Part shown: piece after piece, positions 40,669-49,645 of the stretch
Layout of the letters: every line of letters starts with the position of its first letter
Position numbering within the stretch: the stretch's first letter is position 1
NCBI GenBank assembly: GCA_015060005.1
Contig: SUZI01000002.1
Span: 406,177 to 470,176 of the forward strand
Length of the DNA stretch: 64,000 nucleotides
Direction of reading: 5' to 3'
DNA from: Rikenellaceae bacterium
GTDB taxonomy: Bacteria; Bacteroidota; Bacteroidia; Bacteroidales; Rikenellaceae
Notes under the pieces: model-generated
Database searches by the model: none
What the model was told of the DNA's origin: nothing
The model's input: the letters and a program-made list of their open reading frames with translations, nothing else
Translations under genes and position numbers: made by a program

Positions 40669-41697
40669 ATGATTATTACTACTACCAATTCAATTGAGAA
40701 TGCCAAAGTAGAAAAATACCTTGGTGTTGTTACTACTAATTTAGTGATAGGAACTAATTTCTTTTCTGATTTTAAGGCTGCTTTTACCGATTTCTTTGGT
40801 GGTATGTCAGGAACTTATAGGAAGCAAATGGATACTTTGTACCAAAAAGCATATGATGCTCTTTCATTAAAAGCATCGTCAATGGGTGCAAATGGTGTAT
40901 TGGGATTCAAGATTGACTTTAGTGAATTGTCAGGAAAGGGTATGCAAATGTTTATGATATCTGTATCAGGAACAGCGGTCAAAGTTGCATTTGAATCTGC
41001 GTCATCAGATGATATTCAGCGAGTAGGAAAGGTCTCTACGAACAAATTAAGCGTAGAATTATTCAAAGAGAGATGGTCCACTCGAGATAATGCCCTTTTT
41101 CCAAACCGAGAAGAGCTGAATTTTATTATGGAGAATGGTCTATGGGAATTAGCACCATCTTTGTATGACTACTATGTGATTCCTTTACGCTTTGATGAAT
41201 TACGCCCAATTGATGAGAAGTTTCCAGCTATTCTATCAGCAATGAGTTATAATGATGTGGTACAATTTATCTACAAAGACTATTCTTCGAGAAAAAAATA
41301 TGCTTATAGTTTGATAAAAGAGAATTACCTGTTTAATGCAGAACAGATATTGCAGCTTTTGCAAGATAATCATATCTCAGTGGCAATAGAATTGCTTGAG
41401 ACAGAAAAGGCTGAGTATGATGAAGTAGATTTACAAGCAATGGAAGATATATGTACTTTCTTAGACAGTCTCCCCGATAAAGGTAGGATTGAAGAGGTTA
41501 AAGGCGGCTTGCTATCGTCCAAAATGGTTGAAAAATACATTTGCCCTAATGGTCATAAGAATGACAAGGAATGTGTGTTCTGCCAAGAATATGATTGTGG
41601 CTTGAATATCAAAGGTCTTACGCAGAATGAGGTAAATATCATAAATACTTTCAAAGATAAAGTCAGGATTCTTAAAGCTCTATTGAAAGATAATTAA
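40669..41697 (+). CDS. YbjQ-like domain protein with C-terminal Cys/His cluster
   Basis: 342 residues. The first ~110 match the YbjQ (DUF74, 'heavy-metal-binding') fold: TTTNSIENAKVEKYLGVVT and ALSLKASSMGANGVLGFKID. The middle is helical. Near the end, YICPNGHKNDKECVFCQEYDC has the CPxG and CxxC pattern of a zinc ribbon. The function of YbjQ domains is not established; trafficking or toxin-related roles have been suggested. It stands alone with its own promoter. Confidence 0.7.
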   Translation: MIITTTNSIENAKVEKYLGVVTTNLVIGTNFFSDFKAAFTDFFGGMSGTYRKQMDTLYQKAYDALSLKASSMGANGVLGFKIDFSELSGKGMQMFMISVSGTAVKVAFESASSDDIQRVGKVSTNKLSVELFKERWSTRDNALFPNREELNFIMENGLWELAPSLYDYYVIPLRFDELRPIDEKFPAILSAMSYNDVVQFIYKDYSSRKKYAYSLIKENYLFNAEQILQLLQDNHISVAIELLETEKAEYDEVDLQAMEDICTFLDSLPDKGRIEEVKGGLLSSKMVEKYICPNGHKNDKECVFCQEYDCGLNIKGLTQNEVNIINTFKDKVRILKALLKDN

Positions 41698-41740
41698 CCT
41701 TAATCATATATTTCGCCTACATATTCCCAACTTCTGCATC

Positions 41741-41779
41741 AAGGGGCTGTCGCAACGCACATATGTTGGACAGCCCCTT
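41741..41779. terminator. Terminator between YbjQ-type and Sel1 genes
   Basis: AAGGGGCTGTC (41741-41751) pairs with GACAGCCCCTT (41769-41779), with inner CAAC/GTTG. It lies between two convergent genes, 46 bp before the Sel1 stop. Confidence 0.65.
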
Positions 41780-41825
41780 GTTATTGCCTCTCTTGAAAGC
41801 CTTTTTGCACTCGACGTTCGGGTGC

Positions 41826-42350
41826 TTATTGTTTCTTGTTCTGCTCCTCTTTTTTCTCTTCTTTCTCTTTCTCCTTCTTGGCAACCCATTTACGGGCCAT
41901 GGCATCTCCATTTTTCTCTGCCATACGATACCACTTCTCGGCTTCAACTTCACTGCGGGTTACACCATACAACCCTTTGTCGTAGATTGTTCCTAATTGG
42001 ACCTGTGCTCTGGTATGGCCATTCTCTGCCGCCTTGATCCACCATTCGATAGCATCAGCCTCATCTTTCTTTACGCCAACACCCTCGGCAAGCATATATG
42101 CTAATACATTCTGTGCCTCGACGTGCCCACTTTTGGCAGCCTTATAGAACCACTCGACAGCCTTAGAGTTATCTTGAGGATGACCATCCTGTCCCAACAT
42201 AAAACATTGAGCCTTATAGAACATCTGATCGGCTGTCATCTGCTGTGAGGCTACGTCATTTGATGAGAACTCTGTGCGGAGGTCTGCCGCATAGGTAGCT
42301 GTGGTAAGTCCGACCACAAGTGCAACCAATATAACAAAACATCTTTTCAT
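41826..42350 (-). CDS. Exported Sel1-repeat protein
   Basis: 174 residues from MKRCFVILVALVV; an ATG three codons earlier is possible. A signal peptide (to TTATYAA) is followed by three Sel1-like helical pairs: AVEWFYKAAKSGHVEAQNVL, AIEWWIKAAENGHTRAQVQL and AEKWYRMAEKNGDAMARKW. The C-terminus is a Lys/Glu-rich charged tail. Sel1 repeats mediate protein-protein contact; the partner is unknown. Confidence 0.85.
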   Translation of the reverse strand: MKRCFVILVALVVGLTTATYAADLRTEFSSNDVASQQMTADQMFYKAQCFMLGQDGHPQDNSKAVEWFYKAAKSGHVEAQNVLAYMLAEGVGVKKDEADAIEWWIKAAENGHTRAQVQLGTIYDKGLYGVTRSEVEAEKWYRMAEKNGDAMARKWVAKKEKEKEEKKEEQNKKQ

Positions 42351-42432
42351 AGCTATCATAATAAAGGTTAGTGATTAACAACAATATACAATTTTTGCCA
42401 ATATATCGTAGACGCAACTGCAATATACCCCT

Positions 42433-42990
42433 TTACTTGAGTTTCTTACCGTCCGCAAAGGCGTTACCTACAACCTCGCTGAGCTCGATATAGTGGTGGT
42501 TTATGGGGTCGTATGTTATAGGGCGGAGTTTGCGGTAATCAATCTTGCCATCGGTGAGAATCCTCTCGTCGGCACTCACATTCACTATGCGACCTACCAG
42601 ATGGTTACTCTCCTTATCATACGATACCACCTCGCACTCCAGAGTCATAGGCAGCTGCTCTATAATAGGTGCATTAACCACCTCGGAGCGTACCGCTGTG
42701 AAGCCCGCCTTGGCAAACTTGTCCGCCTCTTTGTTGCCCGATACTATGCCCACATAGTCGCACGCCGCGAGCTGCTCCACAGTCGCCATACTCACCGTAA
42801 AAGCCTTTGTCGCAAGGATATTTTTCGTTGTCTTATGCCCCTCCGAGATACAAATTCCTATGTGTTCATCGGTAAATATCCCACCCCACGCTGCATTCAT
42901 CGCATTGGGCACTCCTTGCTCGTCATACGCCGCCACGATAAGCACCGGCATAGGATAGAGCCAACTCTTTGAACCAAAACTTTTTCTCAT
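42433..42990 (-). CDS. Flavin reductase-like FMN-binding protein (flavoredoxin type)
   Basis: 185 residues. The fold is recognised from PMPVLIVAAYDEQGVPNAMN, AAWGGIFTD, KTTKNILATKAFTVSMAT and CEVVSYDKESNHLVGRIVNV. These proteins bind FMN and reduce flavins or transfer electrons. It starts 6 nt after the RibD-like gene's stop, so they form an operon. Confidence 0.87.
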   Translation of the reverse strand: MRKSFGSKSWLYPMPVLIVAAYDEQGVPNAMNAAWGGIFTDEHIGICISEGHKTTKNILATKAFTVSMATVEQLAACDYVGIVSGNKEADKFAKAGFTAVRSEVVNAPIIEQLPMTLECEVVSYDKESNHLVGRIVNVSADERILTDGKIDYRKLRPITYDPINHHYIELSEVVGNAFADGKKLK

Positions 42991-42996
42991 AACTAT

Positions 42997-43674
42997 TTAA
43001 TTCTTAAACGTATATCTCATCCATACCGTCTCGCCCATCTGCTTTATGCTCTCAAGATGCAACCGTGTCGCAGGGCGACTCTTGTCTGCTATGCCATCGA
43101 AGACTGCTGCCATCCCAGCGCGTCCGTCGATACCCGGAGCTACCATATAGCTCACCTCGTCAAGTAATCCAGCCTCTAAGAAGGCACCGTTTATGTGTCC
43201 GCCACCCGTAACAGCCAACCGTTCAACGCCAAACTCCTCGGCAAGCAACTCCATAGCACGTGCAAGATTGATAGCATCTCTGCCCGTGGCAATCCACGAT
43301 ATGCCCTGCTCGGTGAGTCGGTCGTGATATGCCTTCGGACACTTTTCGTCTGTTATGATAAGCAACGCCTGACCATCAAACTCATTTTCGCCCCATTGCA
43401 GTCTGCCACGTGTGTCTACGCCTATGCAGTAGGCTTCGGCTTGGCGAGCTACGTGGAATGCCTCACGGTCTATTGGTGTTGTGTCGTGAGCCACAAAGGG
43501 CTCGGCAAGGGCATAGTGCATCTGCATCGTTACGCGTCCCATCAGCATAGATGGGCAATCAAGAGCCTCCAGAGCCTCGTAGTACTCATTGCCGCCCTCT
43601 ATCTGCTCGGTCATATCGCAATCAATGCGACCATCCACCGAGGCTATCATATGACAAATTATGTAAGGTTTCAT
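42997..43674 (-). CDS. RibD C-terminal/dihydrofolate reductase-like protein
   Basis: 225 residues from MKPYIICHMIASVDGRID. This start is ATG; a TTG at 43689 is less likely. The RibD_C fold shows in MIASVDGRI, MGRVTMQMHYAL and VERLAVTGGGHINGAFLEAGL. The family reduces pyrimidine or pterin substrates with NAD(P)H; without a deaminase domain the true substrate is unclear. It is the first gene of a pair with the flavin reductase. Confidence 0.85.
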   Translation of the reverse strand: MKPYIICHMIASVDGRIDCDMTEQIEGGNEYYEALEALDCPSMLMGRVTMQMHYALAEPFVAHDTTPIDREAFHVARQAEAYCIGVDTRGRLQWGENEFDGQALLIITDEKCPKAYHDRLTEQGISWIATGRDAINLARAMELLAEEFGVERLAVTGGGHINGAFLEAGLLDEVSYMVAPGIDGRAGMAAVFDGIADKSRPATRLHLESIKQMGETVWMRYTFKN

Positions 43675-43834
43675 ATAGTTATCATTCAATGTTACTTCTT
43701 TTTATTCTTTTGTGTTGAGAGGTTGGCTACCACCGCTTCAACCACACGCTTTGCGGTATATGTGGCACTAAAAAAATATGGTTGTTATATTCATAATTAT
43801 CTACTATTCCCTTATCTGCCCCAAGTAATTTGCT

Positions 43835-44137
43835 TTATTCAACTACTTCAACATAAAAACTGACCGGACGAAAGCCATCATTGCACGAGAGCATAGCCGA
43901 ATGAGGGTTCTGCATCCACCCATCAAAGAAATTACCACCGCCCACAGCCAGCTCGTGCACAAAAGGCAACAACGTCTCCCACGCACTATCGCACATACCT
44001 TCAGGTTTTACGCAATTCTCCACGATAAAGCTCTGCCCAAGACGCATATCGCAAGTGTGTTCAATAGGATTTTCGTATTTCGCCATAAGGTCTGCGTACT
44101 GCGTAATACGCATCACGGTAATTTTTATCTTTTTCAT
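43835..44137 (-). CDS. TIGR04076 family protein
   Basis: 100 residues beginning MKKIKITVMRITQYADLM. The family's pattern of C...GQ.F, P.GMCDSAW, GG and CNDGFRPVSFYVE is present. Function is unknown; the conserved Cys suggest metal binding. Its ATG overlaps the DUF169 stop as ATGA, so the two are translationally coupled. Confidence 0.78.
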   Translation of the reverse strand: MKKIKITVMRITQYADLMAKYENPIEHTCDMRLGQSFIVENCVKPEGMCDSAWETLLPFVHELAVGGGNFFDGWMQNPHSAMLSCNDGFRPVSFYVEVVE

Positions 44138-44850
44138 TTTATCTCGCCATTTATTCTTCGCCTCACAACCGAGAATGCCTTTTGGTAGAGTGCCGAGTCG
44201 GGCATTATTCGGAGCATCTCCCTAAAGCGACTCATAGGTACCACAAAGCTGAGCTCATTCTTCGGTACAAGAGGTCGTGCCGATGGGTCGAACATACCTA
44301 AGAAACAGCGTCTGCCACCCTTACGATTCTCTATGGTGGCGAATGTAACTATTGCTGCACATCCCGACGCAAACTTTGTCGTTATGGCATCCTCGGCGTC
44401 GTTGTCGTAGAACGCCCAGGTGCATAGTCCCGACAGGATGTCAGGCGTGGCAAAGAATACCACAGCCTCGACGCCCTCCCAACTATCTAATTCGTCTACA
44501 CTTACAAAGTTAAGGTAGGGCTTTTTGCTGAGCTCTATTTCGAGACTCTCGACGTATGTCCGCACCTGCTCGGGCGACTGTTTGTAATGCTCCGTTTCGG
44601 ACACAAAGAGCGGCACACGCTCAGGCATAGGGTGAAATGCTGTATAGAGCCCACCACCTCCGCACAGCACATTCTCGGCTGTGAGTGTCAGCGGATTGCC
44701 CTCGCACACCTTGCGAATAGCACCAATCATACAGCGAGGCACTCGGCTCTCGGTGTTGACAGCCACGTCGCCATACCAAAAAGCGATAGGCAGTGGTGCC
44801 GCCTTGCCAAAAGCCTCCCGAAATCGTAAAACAAACTCCTGTGGTGTCAT
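44134..44850 (-). CDS. DUF169 family protein
   Basis: 238 residues. LTAENVLCGGGGLYTAFHPM, GVEAVVFFATPDILSGL and FASGCAAIVTF are typical of DUF169, which binds an unknown, perhaps metal or cofactor, ligand through conserved Cys and Gly. It is the first gene of a pair with TIGR04076 and has a -7 box at 44878. Confidence 0.8.
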   Translation of the reverse strand: MTPQEFVLRFREAFGKAAPLPIAFWYGDVAVNTESRVPRCMIGAIRKVCEGNPLTLTAENVLCGGGGLYTAFHPMPERVPLFVSETEHYKQSPEQVRTYVESLEIELSKKPYLNFVSVDELDSWEGVEAVVFFATPDILSGLCTWAFYDNDAEDAITTKFASGCAAIVTFATIENRKGGRRCFLGMFDPSARPLVPKNELSFVVPMSRFREMLRIMPDSALYQKAFSVVRRRINGEIK

Positions 44851-44877
44851 AATCTCAAATTTTTATCTGTTCTCAGA

Positions 44878-44885
44878 CAAAGATA
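44878..44885 (-). promoter_or_regulatory. Promoter -7 box of the DUF169 gene
   Basis: CAAAGATA on the plus strand reads TATCTTTG on the minus strand, 28 bp before the ATG. Confidence 0.55.
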
Positions 44886-45030
44886 ATAAATTATGGTAAA
44901 ACAAAAGACGGCGAAGCCGTTTTTATTTGAGCCGCTGGGCGGTCGGGAGAGCAGGTGTCCGATATCGGTATAACACGAAAGGGAGCTAATCAGTTACTCC
45001 CTTTCTGTCTGTGATATATCTATCTCATTG

Positions 45031-45642
45031 TTATCTTGTTAGTCTGCGAAGTGCTGAGCTGGCGTCTAATGAAGATTCGAAGTTAGGTGCTATGACCCAC
45101 TCTGCGGCACGGTTTATCACACCCCAGCCACCCTCGGGACTCTTTACCACCGCATAGCCGTCATTGTCAAACGACTTGGCATCAGGGTAAATAGGAGCTA
45201 TTGCCCAGTCGCCATAGTGGTTCAGGTATCCGTATAGCTCTGTTGCAGGGTCCTCTGTTACCCACAGCTCGATACCTGGCAGACGACCTTTGACGATAGA
45301 TCTGCGAGCCGATGCTACGTCGAGTGATGACTCGAATACAGGTTTTATAACCACCTTCGCAGCCACATCTATCGCACCGTAGCGATTGCCAATCTTCACG
45401 ATAGCCAGACCGTCAGAAAAACTCTGGGCGTAGGTAAACTGTGGTGCGATAGCCCACAATCCTAAGTTATTAAGGTATCCATACAAGCCCGTGGCAGGGT
45501 CTTCCGTTACGGTCAGATTCTCTCCGATAGATGTTGTCAGGGGATTTACCGAGCCATACGATGCTATGTTGGACGGATATAATCCTGTTGTGCAACTTGT
45601 CATCACTGCTACTGCTGCAATGATAAAAATAGATCTCTTCAT
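45031..45642 (-). CDS. WG-repeat lipoprotein
   Basis: 203 residues with a lipobox (AVMTSC). Two tandem copies of a ~95-residue unit each contain VTEDPATGLYGYLN or VTEDPATELYGYLN, an AIAP phrase and FESSLD.ASA.R. WG (beta-leaf) repeats probably bind ligands at the cell surface. The near identity of the two halves points to a recent internal duplication. Confidence 0.82.
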   Translation of the reverse strand: MKRSIFIIAAVAVMTSCTTGLYPSNIASYGSVNPLTTSIGENLTVTEDPATGLYGYLNNLGLWAIAPQFTYAQSFSDGLAIVKIGNRYGAIDVAAKVVIKPVFESSLDVASARRSIVKGRLPGIELWVTEDPATELYGYLNHYGDWAIAPIYPDAKSFDNDGYAVVKSPEGGWGVINRAAEWVIAPNFESSLDASSALRRLTR

Positions 45643-45667
45643 AGTGCTGATATTATTTAGTATACCA

Positions 45668-45675
45668 CAAATTTA
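45668..45675 (-). promoter_or_regulatory. Promoter -7 box of the WG-repeat gene
   Basis: CAAATTTA on the plus strand reads TAAATTTG on the minus strand, 26 bp before the ATG. Confidence 0.5.
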
Positions 45676-45745
45676 ATATTTTACTTGTTATTATACAATA
45701 GCTTGCACGGGAACAATTTCTTGTTCATAAAATACCCTTTGAGGC

Positions 45746-45775
45746 TTGATAACTCAACAAAAATAGTTATATTTG
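45746..45775 (+). promoter_or_regulatory. Promoter of the galM-galK operon
   Basis: TTG (45746-45748), 19 bp, TATATTTG (45768-45775). It supports the galM start at 45858. Confidence 0.72.
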
Positions 45776-45857
45776 TGGTTGGACTCACGTTTTTCGCTCT
45801 TTGGGCGAGTGGCGGTGCAGAGATAAAAATGTAGAAATCGATAAAAATATTTACTCT

Positions 45858-46997
45858 ATGAAACATCTTTTTTACGCATTGGCGGCATTTCTGCTTATCG
45901 GATGCTGCGGCGAACAGGCAAAAAATGAGGGTATAACCCTTATGGAGAAGGCTAATTTCCAGGCTGAGGTTGATGGTAAACAGGTAGACCTCTATACGCT
46001 TACCAATGGTCAGATTACTATGCAGGTAACAAACTTCGGTGCACGTGTGGTATCATTGTGGGTGCCCGACCGCGAGGGTAAGATGGCAGATGTCGTGTTG
46101 GGCTATGAGACTCTCGACCGCTATGTCAACAACACAGGCGAGCGTTTCCTGGGTGCTGTGGTAGGTCGCGTAGCCAACCGTATCGGAGCTGGCGAGTTTG
46201 AGCTGGATGGTGTGAAGTATACCACTCCTCAGAACAACAACGGACAGACACTCCACGGTGGAGAGAAGGGTGTCGATATGGTTGTTTGGGATGTCGTTGA
46301 GGCTAAGGAGGACGCTATCGTGTTGCGTGTAGTGTTGCCCGATGGTTTGGATGGCTTCCCAGGTAATCTGGATATCACGATGACCTATTCGCTCACAGCC
46401 GATAACGAGTTCCGCGTCGATTATTTGGCTACAACCGACAAGAAGACTGTTGTCAACCTGTCGCATCACTCATTCTTCAACCTCAAGGGAGAGGCTGCGG
46501 GTACTATCCTCGACCACGAGCTCTGGATTAAGGGCGACCGCATCACACCTACCGATGCCAACCTCATCCCTACGGGCGAGCTTCGCTCTGTCGAGGGCAC
46601 GGCGTTTGATTTCCGCGAGCCACACCTTATCGGTGAGCGTATCGAGGCAGACGACGAGCAGCTGAAGAATGGTCGTGGCTACGACTTAAATTGGGTGCTG
46701 GAGCGTGAGGATAATGGCGAGATTATGCACGTGGCAACACTCTACGAGCCAGCGAGTGGTCGTTGTATGGATGTGTTGACCGACCAGGTGGGCTTGCAGT
46801 TCTATAGCGGTAACTTCTTCGATGGTACCTACAATGGTAAGTATGGTAAGCCATTGGCATTCCGTGAGTCTGTCGCTTTGGAGACTCAGAAGTGGCCCGA
46901 TGCACCTAATCAGGCTGAGGCTGGCTTCCCATCTATCGAGCTCAATGCAGGCGAGACATATAGCCAGGTCTGCATCTATAAGTTCTACACTAAATAG
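45858..46997 (+). CDS. galM: Aldose 1-epimerase (galactose mutarotase), lipoprotein form
   Basis: 379 residues from MKHLFYALAAFLLIGCCGEQ, whose lipobox LLIGC marks it as an exported lipoprotein. The mutarotase fold shows in TNFGARVVSLWVPDREGK, GRVANRIGAGEFELDG, the catalytic His in NLSHHSFFNLKGE, and late FRESVALETQKWPDAP with the catalytic Glu. It interconverts alpha and beta galactose or glucose. It is followed by galK 40 bp later. Confidence 0.93.
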   Translation: MKHLFYALAAFLLIGCCGEQAKNEGITLMEKANFQAEVDGKQVDLYTLTNGQITMQVTNFGARVVSLWVPDREGKMADVVLGYETLDRYVNNTGERFLGAVVGRVANRIGAGEFELDGVKYTTPQNNNGQTLHGGEKGVDMVVWDVVEAKEDAIVLRVVLPDGLDGFPGNLDITMTYSLTADNEFRVDYLATTDKKTVVNLSHHSFFNLKGEAAGTILDHELWIKGDRITPTDANLIPTGELRSVEGTAFDFREPHLIGERIEADDEQLKNGRGYDLNWVLEREDNGEIMHVATLYEPASGRCMDVLTDQVGLQFYSGNFFDGTYNGKYGKPLAFRESVALETQKWPDAPNQAEAGFPSIELNAGETYSQVCIYKFYTK

Positions 46998-47037
46998 CTG
47001 AATAACAAGATATTAAAAACAATAAAACCTTAAAACT

Positions 47038-48183
47038 ATGAACATTTCACTTATCAGAGAGAAATTTGCCGAGCACTTCGGCACAACAGGCGAGCTTTAC
47101 ACCTCACCAGGTCGTATCAACCTCATCGGTGAGCACACCGACTACAATGGCGGTTTCGTATTTCCAGGAGCTATTGACAAGGCTATGGTAGCCGAGATTA
47201 AGCCTAACGGAACAGATAAGATTCGTGCTTATGCTGTCGATTTGAACGACTATGCCGAGTTTGGTCTGAACGAGGAGGATAAGCCAGCGGCATCGTGGGC
47301 TTGCTACATCTTTGGTGTGGCACGCGAGATTCAGAAGCGAGGCGGTGTTGTCAAGGGTTTTGATACTGCTTTTGCGGGTGATGTGCCTCTCGGAGCTGGT
47401 ATGTCATCATCGGCAGCCTTGGAGTCTACCTTCGCTTTTGCACTCAACCACCTCTTCAACGAGGATAAGATTGATAAGTTTGAGCTGGCACGTATCGGTC
47501 AGTCTACCGAGCATAACTACTGTGGCGTTAACTGCGGTATTATGGACCAGTTTGCATCGGTATTTGGTAAGAAGGGTAACCTGATGCGTCTAGACTGCCT
47601 CTCTATGGAGTTTGCTTACTTCCCATTCGACCCTGAGAAGTTCGGCTATCGTCTGGTGTTGCTCGATTCTGTCGTTAAGCACGAGCTGGTAGGCTCTCCT
47701 TATAACAAGCGTCGTGAGTCTTGTGAGCGTGTAGCAGCAAAGCTCGGTCAGGAGACTCTGCGTGGTGCTACTATGGAGCAGCTCGATGCTATCAAGGGCG
47801 AGATTTCCGAGGAGGACTATATGCGTGCACGCTATGTCATCGGCGAGGAGCGTCGTGTGCTGGATGTGTGTGCCGCTCTGGAGGCTGGCGACTTAGAGAC
47901 TGTCGGCGAGCGTATGTACGAGACCCATTGGGGTATGTCTAAGGACTATGAGGTTAGCTGCGAGGAGCTCGACCTGTTGGCTACTATCGCTAAGGAGTGT
48001 GGCGTTGCGGGCTCACGTATTATGGGCGGTGGCTTCGGTGGCTGTACCATCAACCTGGTTAAGTCGGAACTCTACGATGAGTTCATCGCTAAGGCTAAGG
48101 CTCAGTTCGCTGCTGCGTATGGCCACGAGCCAAAGGTTTACGATGTGGTTATTTCGGATGGAGCACGCAAGTTAGAGTTGTAA
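47038..48183 (+). CDS. galK: Galactokinase
   Basis: 381 residues with all GHMP/galactokinase signatures: SPGRINLIGEHTDYNGG (galactose binding), VPLGAGMSSSAALE (ATP loop), GIMDQFASVFG, and RIMGGGFGGCTINLV. It phosphorylates galactose at C1 as the first committed step of the Leloir pathway. It shares a transcript with galM and probably with the downstream esterase (13 bp). Confidence 0.97.
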   Translation: MNISLIREKFAEHFGTTGELYTSPGRINLIGEHTDYNGGFVFPGAIDKAMVAEIKPNGTDKIRAYAVDLNDYAEFGLNEEDKPAASWACYIFGVAREIQKRGGVVKGFDTAFAGDVPLGAGMSSSAALESTFAFALNHLFNEDKIDKFELARIGQSTEHNYCGVNCGIMDQFASVFGKKGNLMRLDCLSMEFAYFPFDPEKFGYRLVLLDSVVKHELVGSPYNKRRESCERVAAKLGQETLRGATMEQLDAIKGEISEEDYMRARYVIGEERRVLDVCAALEAGDLETVGERMYETHWGMSKDYEVSCEELDLLATIAKECGVAGSRIMGGGFGGCTINLVKSELYDEFIAKAKAQFAAAYGHEPKVYDVVISDGARKLEL

Positions 48184-48196
48184 TTTATTGTTATTT

Positions 48197-49627
48197 ATGA
48201 AACGTTTAGTATTGATGATAGCAGCGGCGTTGATATCTTTCAATGCCGCAGCAAGGATTGAGCTACCTCATATCTTGGGTAGCAATATGGTTCTTCAGCG
48301 TAATAGTGAGGTTAAGTTGTGGGGTAAGGCTACCCCTGGTGCGAAGGTCGTTGTTTCGGTCTCTTGGGAGAAGTTGCGTCGTACTTCCACCACCGCCGAC
48401 GACAATGGTCGCTGGCAGCTCACCATTGACACTCCTGCCGCAACATTTGAGCCTCAGACCATAACCATCAGCGATGGCGAGCAGATTAAGTTGCGTAATA
48501 TCCTCATTGGCGACGTGTGGATTACCTCGGGCCAGAGCAATATGGAGATGCCTGTCAAGGGTTATCAGTGGCAGCCTACCGAGGGTGCTTTAGAGTATAT
48601 TATGCAGGGTGGCAAGTATGCCGACCGCATCCGTATGTTTACCGTAGGTAAGGAGCGTTCGCAGCAGAGGGCTGAGGATTGTAAGGGCGAGTGGCAGGTA
48701 GCCTCTTCGGCAAGTGTTGCCGAGATGTCGGCTACAGCCTATTTCTTCGCTTTGAATCTCGCCAATGCTATCGACGTACCTATCGGTATCGTTACCGCCA
48801 ATTGGGGTGGCACACGTATCGAGTCGTGGATGGCTATGGAGGATTTGGAGGCTATGTTCTCAAAGGAGCAGATTGCAGCTAAGGCGGAGCTCAATTTTGT
48901 GAAGCCCGCAGAGCTGTATTGTGCTATGATCGCTCCTATCAGCCGCTTCGCAGCTAAGGGTTTTCTGTGGTATCAGGGTTGCTCAAACCTCGATGATAAC
49001 GACCACTACGACGATATGATGGCACGTATGGTCGAGCGTTGGCGTAAGGATTGGGGCGACGAGAAGGCGGCTATGCCTTTTTACTATGTGATGATTGCAC
49101 CACATAGCTATGGCGACTCGCAGAACATCTCATATCCACTCTTCGTGGAGTGCCAGGAGCGTGCTCTGTCGAAGATTCCAAACTCGGGTATGGCTCCTAC
49201 GACCGACATCGGCGAGGAGCACTGCATACACCCTCCAAAGAAGTATGAGGTAGGTCAGCGTCTGGCAGCCCAGGCTCTTGCCAAGACATACGGTCAGACG
49301 GGCTTCAACCCCAATCATCCACAGGTTGGCGGCTACGTGATTAAGGATGGTCAGGCGAAGCTGACACTCAACAACTGCGAGTTAGGCCCTACACCTTGGT
49401 ATGGTGGCCCTATCACCGGTTTTGAGATTGCCGGTGCCGATAAGGTGTTCCATAAGGCAAATGCCAGCGTTACGGGTTTCCACGAGATTACTGTATGGAG
49501 CGACGCTGTGCCTCAGCCCGTTGCTGTGCGTTACTCATTCCGCAACTTTGCTCCGGGCAACCTGAAGAGCGTCTTCGGCATCCCAGCCATTCCATTCCGC
49601 ACCGACGACTGGAATGATGTGAGATAA
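48197..49627 (+). CDS. Sialate O-acetylesterase-like SGNH hydrolase
   Basis: 476 residues. A signal peptide (to FNAAA) is followed by an N-terminal beta domain (LPHILGSNMVLQRNSEVKLW). The SGNH catalytic domain has the Ser in VWITSGQSNMEMP, WGGTRIESWM, FLWYQGCSN, and the C-terminal Asp/His near GEEHCIHPPKK. It removes O-acetyl groups from sialic acid or other glycans in the periplasm, which fits a host-glycan scavenging role beside galactose genes. Confidence 0.9.
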   Translation: MKRLVLMIAAALISFNAAARIELPHILGSNMVLQRNSEVKLWGKATPGAKVVVSVSWEKLRRTSTTADDNGRWQLTIDTPAATFEPQTITISDGEQIKLRNILIGDVWITSGQSNMEMPVKGYQWQPTEGALEYIMQGGKYADRIRMFTVGKERSQQRAEDCKGEWQVASSASVAEMSATAYFFALNLANAIDVPIGIVTANWGGTRIESWMAMEDLEAMFSKEQIAAKAELNFVKPAELYCAMIAPISRFAAKGFLWYQGCSNLDDNDHYDDMMARMVERWRKDWGDEKAAMPFYYVMIAPHSYGDSQNISYPLFVECQERALSKIPNSGMAPTTDIGEEHCIHPPKKYEVGQRLAAQALAKTYGQTGFNPNHPQVGGYVIKDGQAKLTLNNCELGPTPWYGGPITGFEIAGADKVFHKANASVTGFHEITVWSDAVPQPVAVRYSFRNFAPGNLKSVFGIPAIPFRTDDWNDVR

Positions 49628-49645
49628 TAAACACAGTATAAACGT

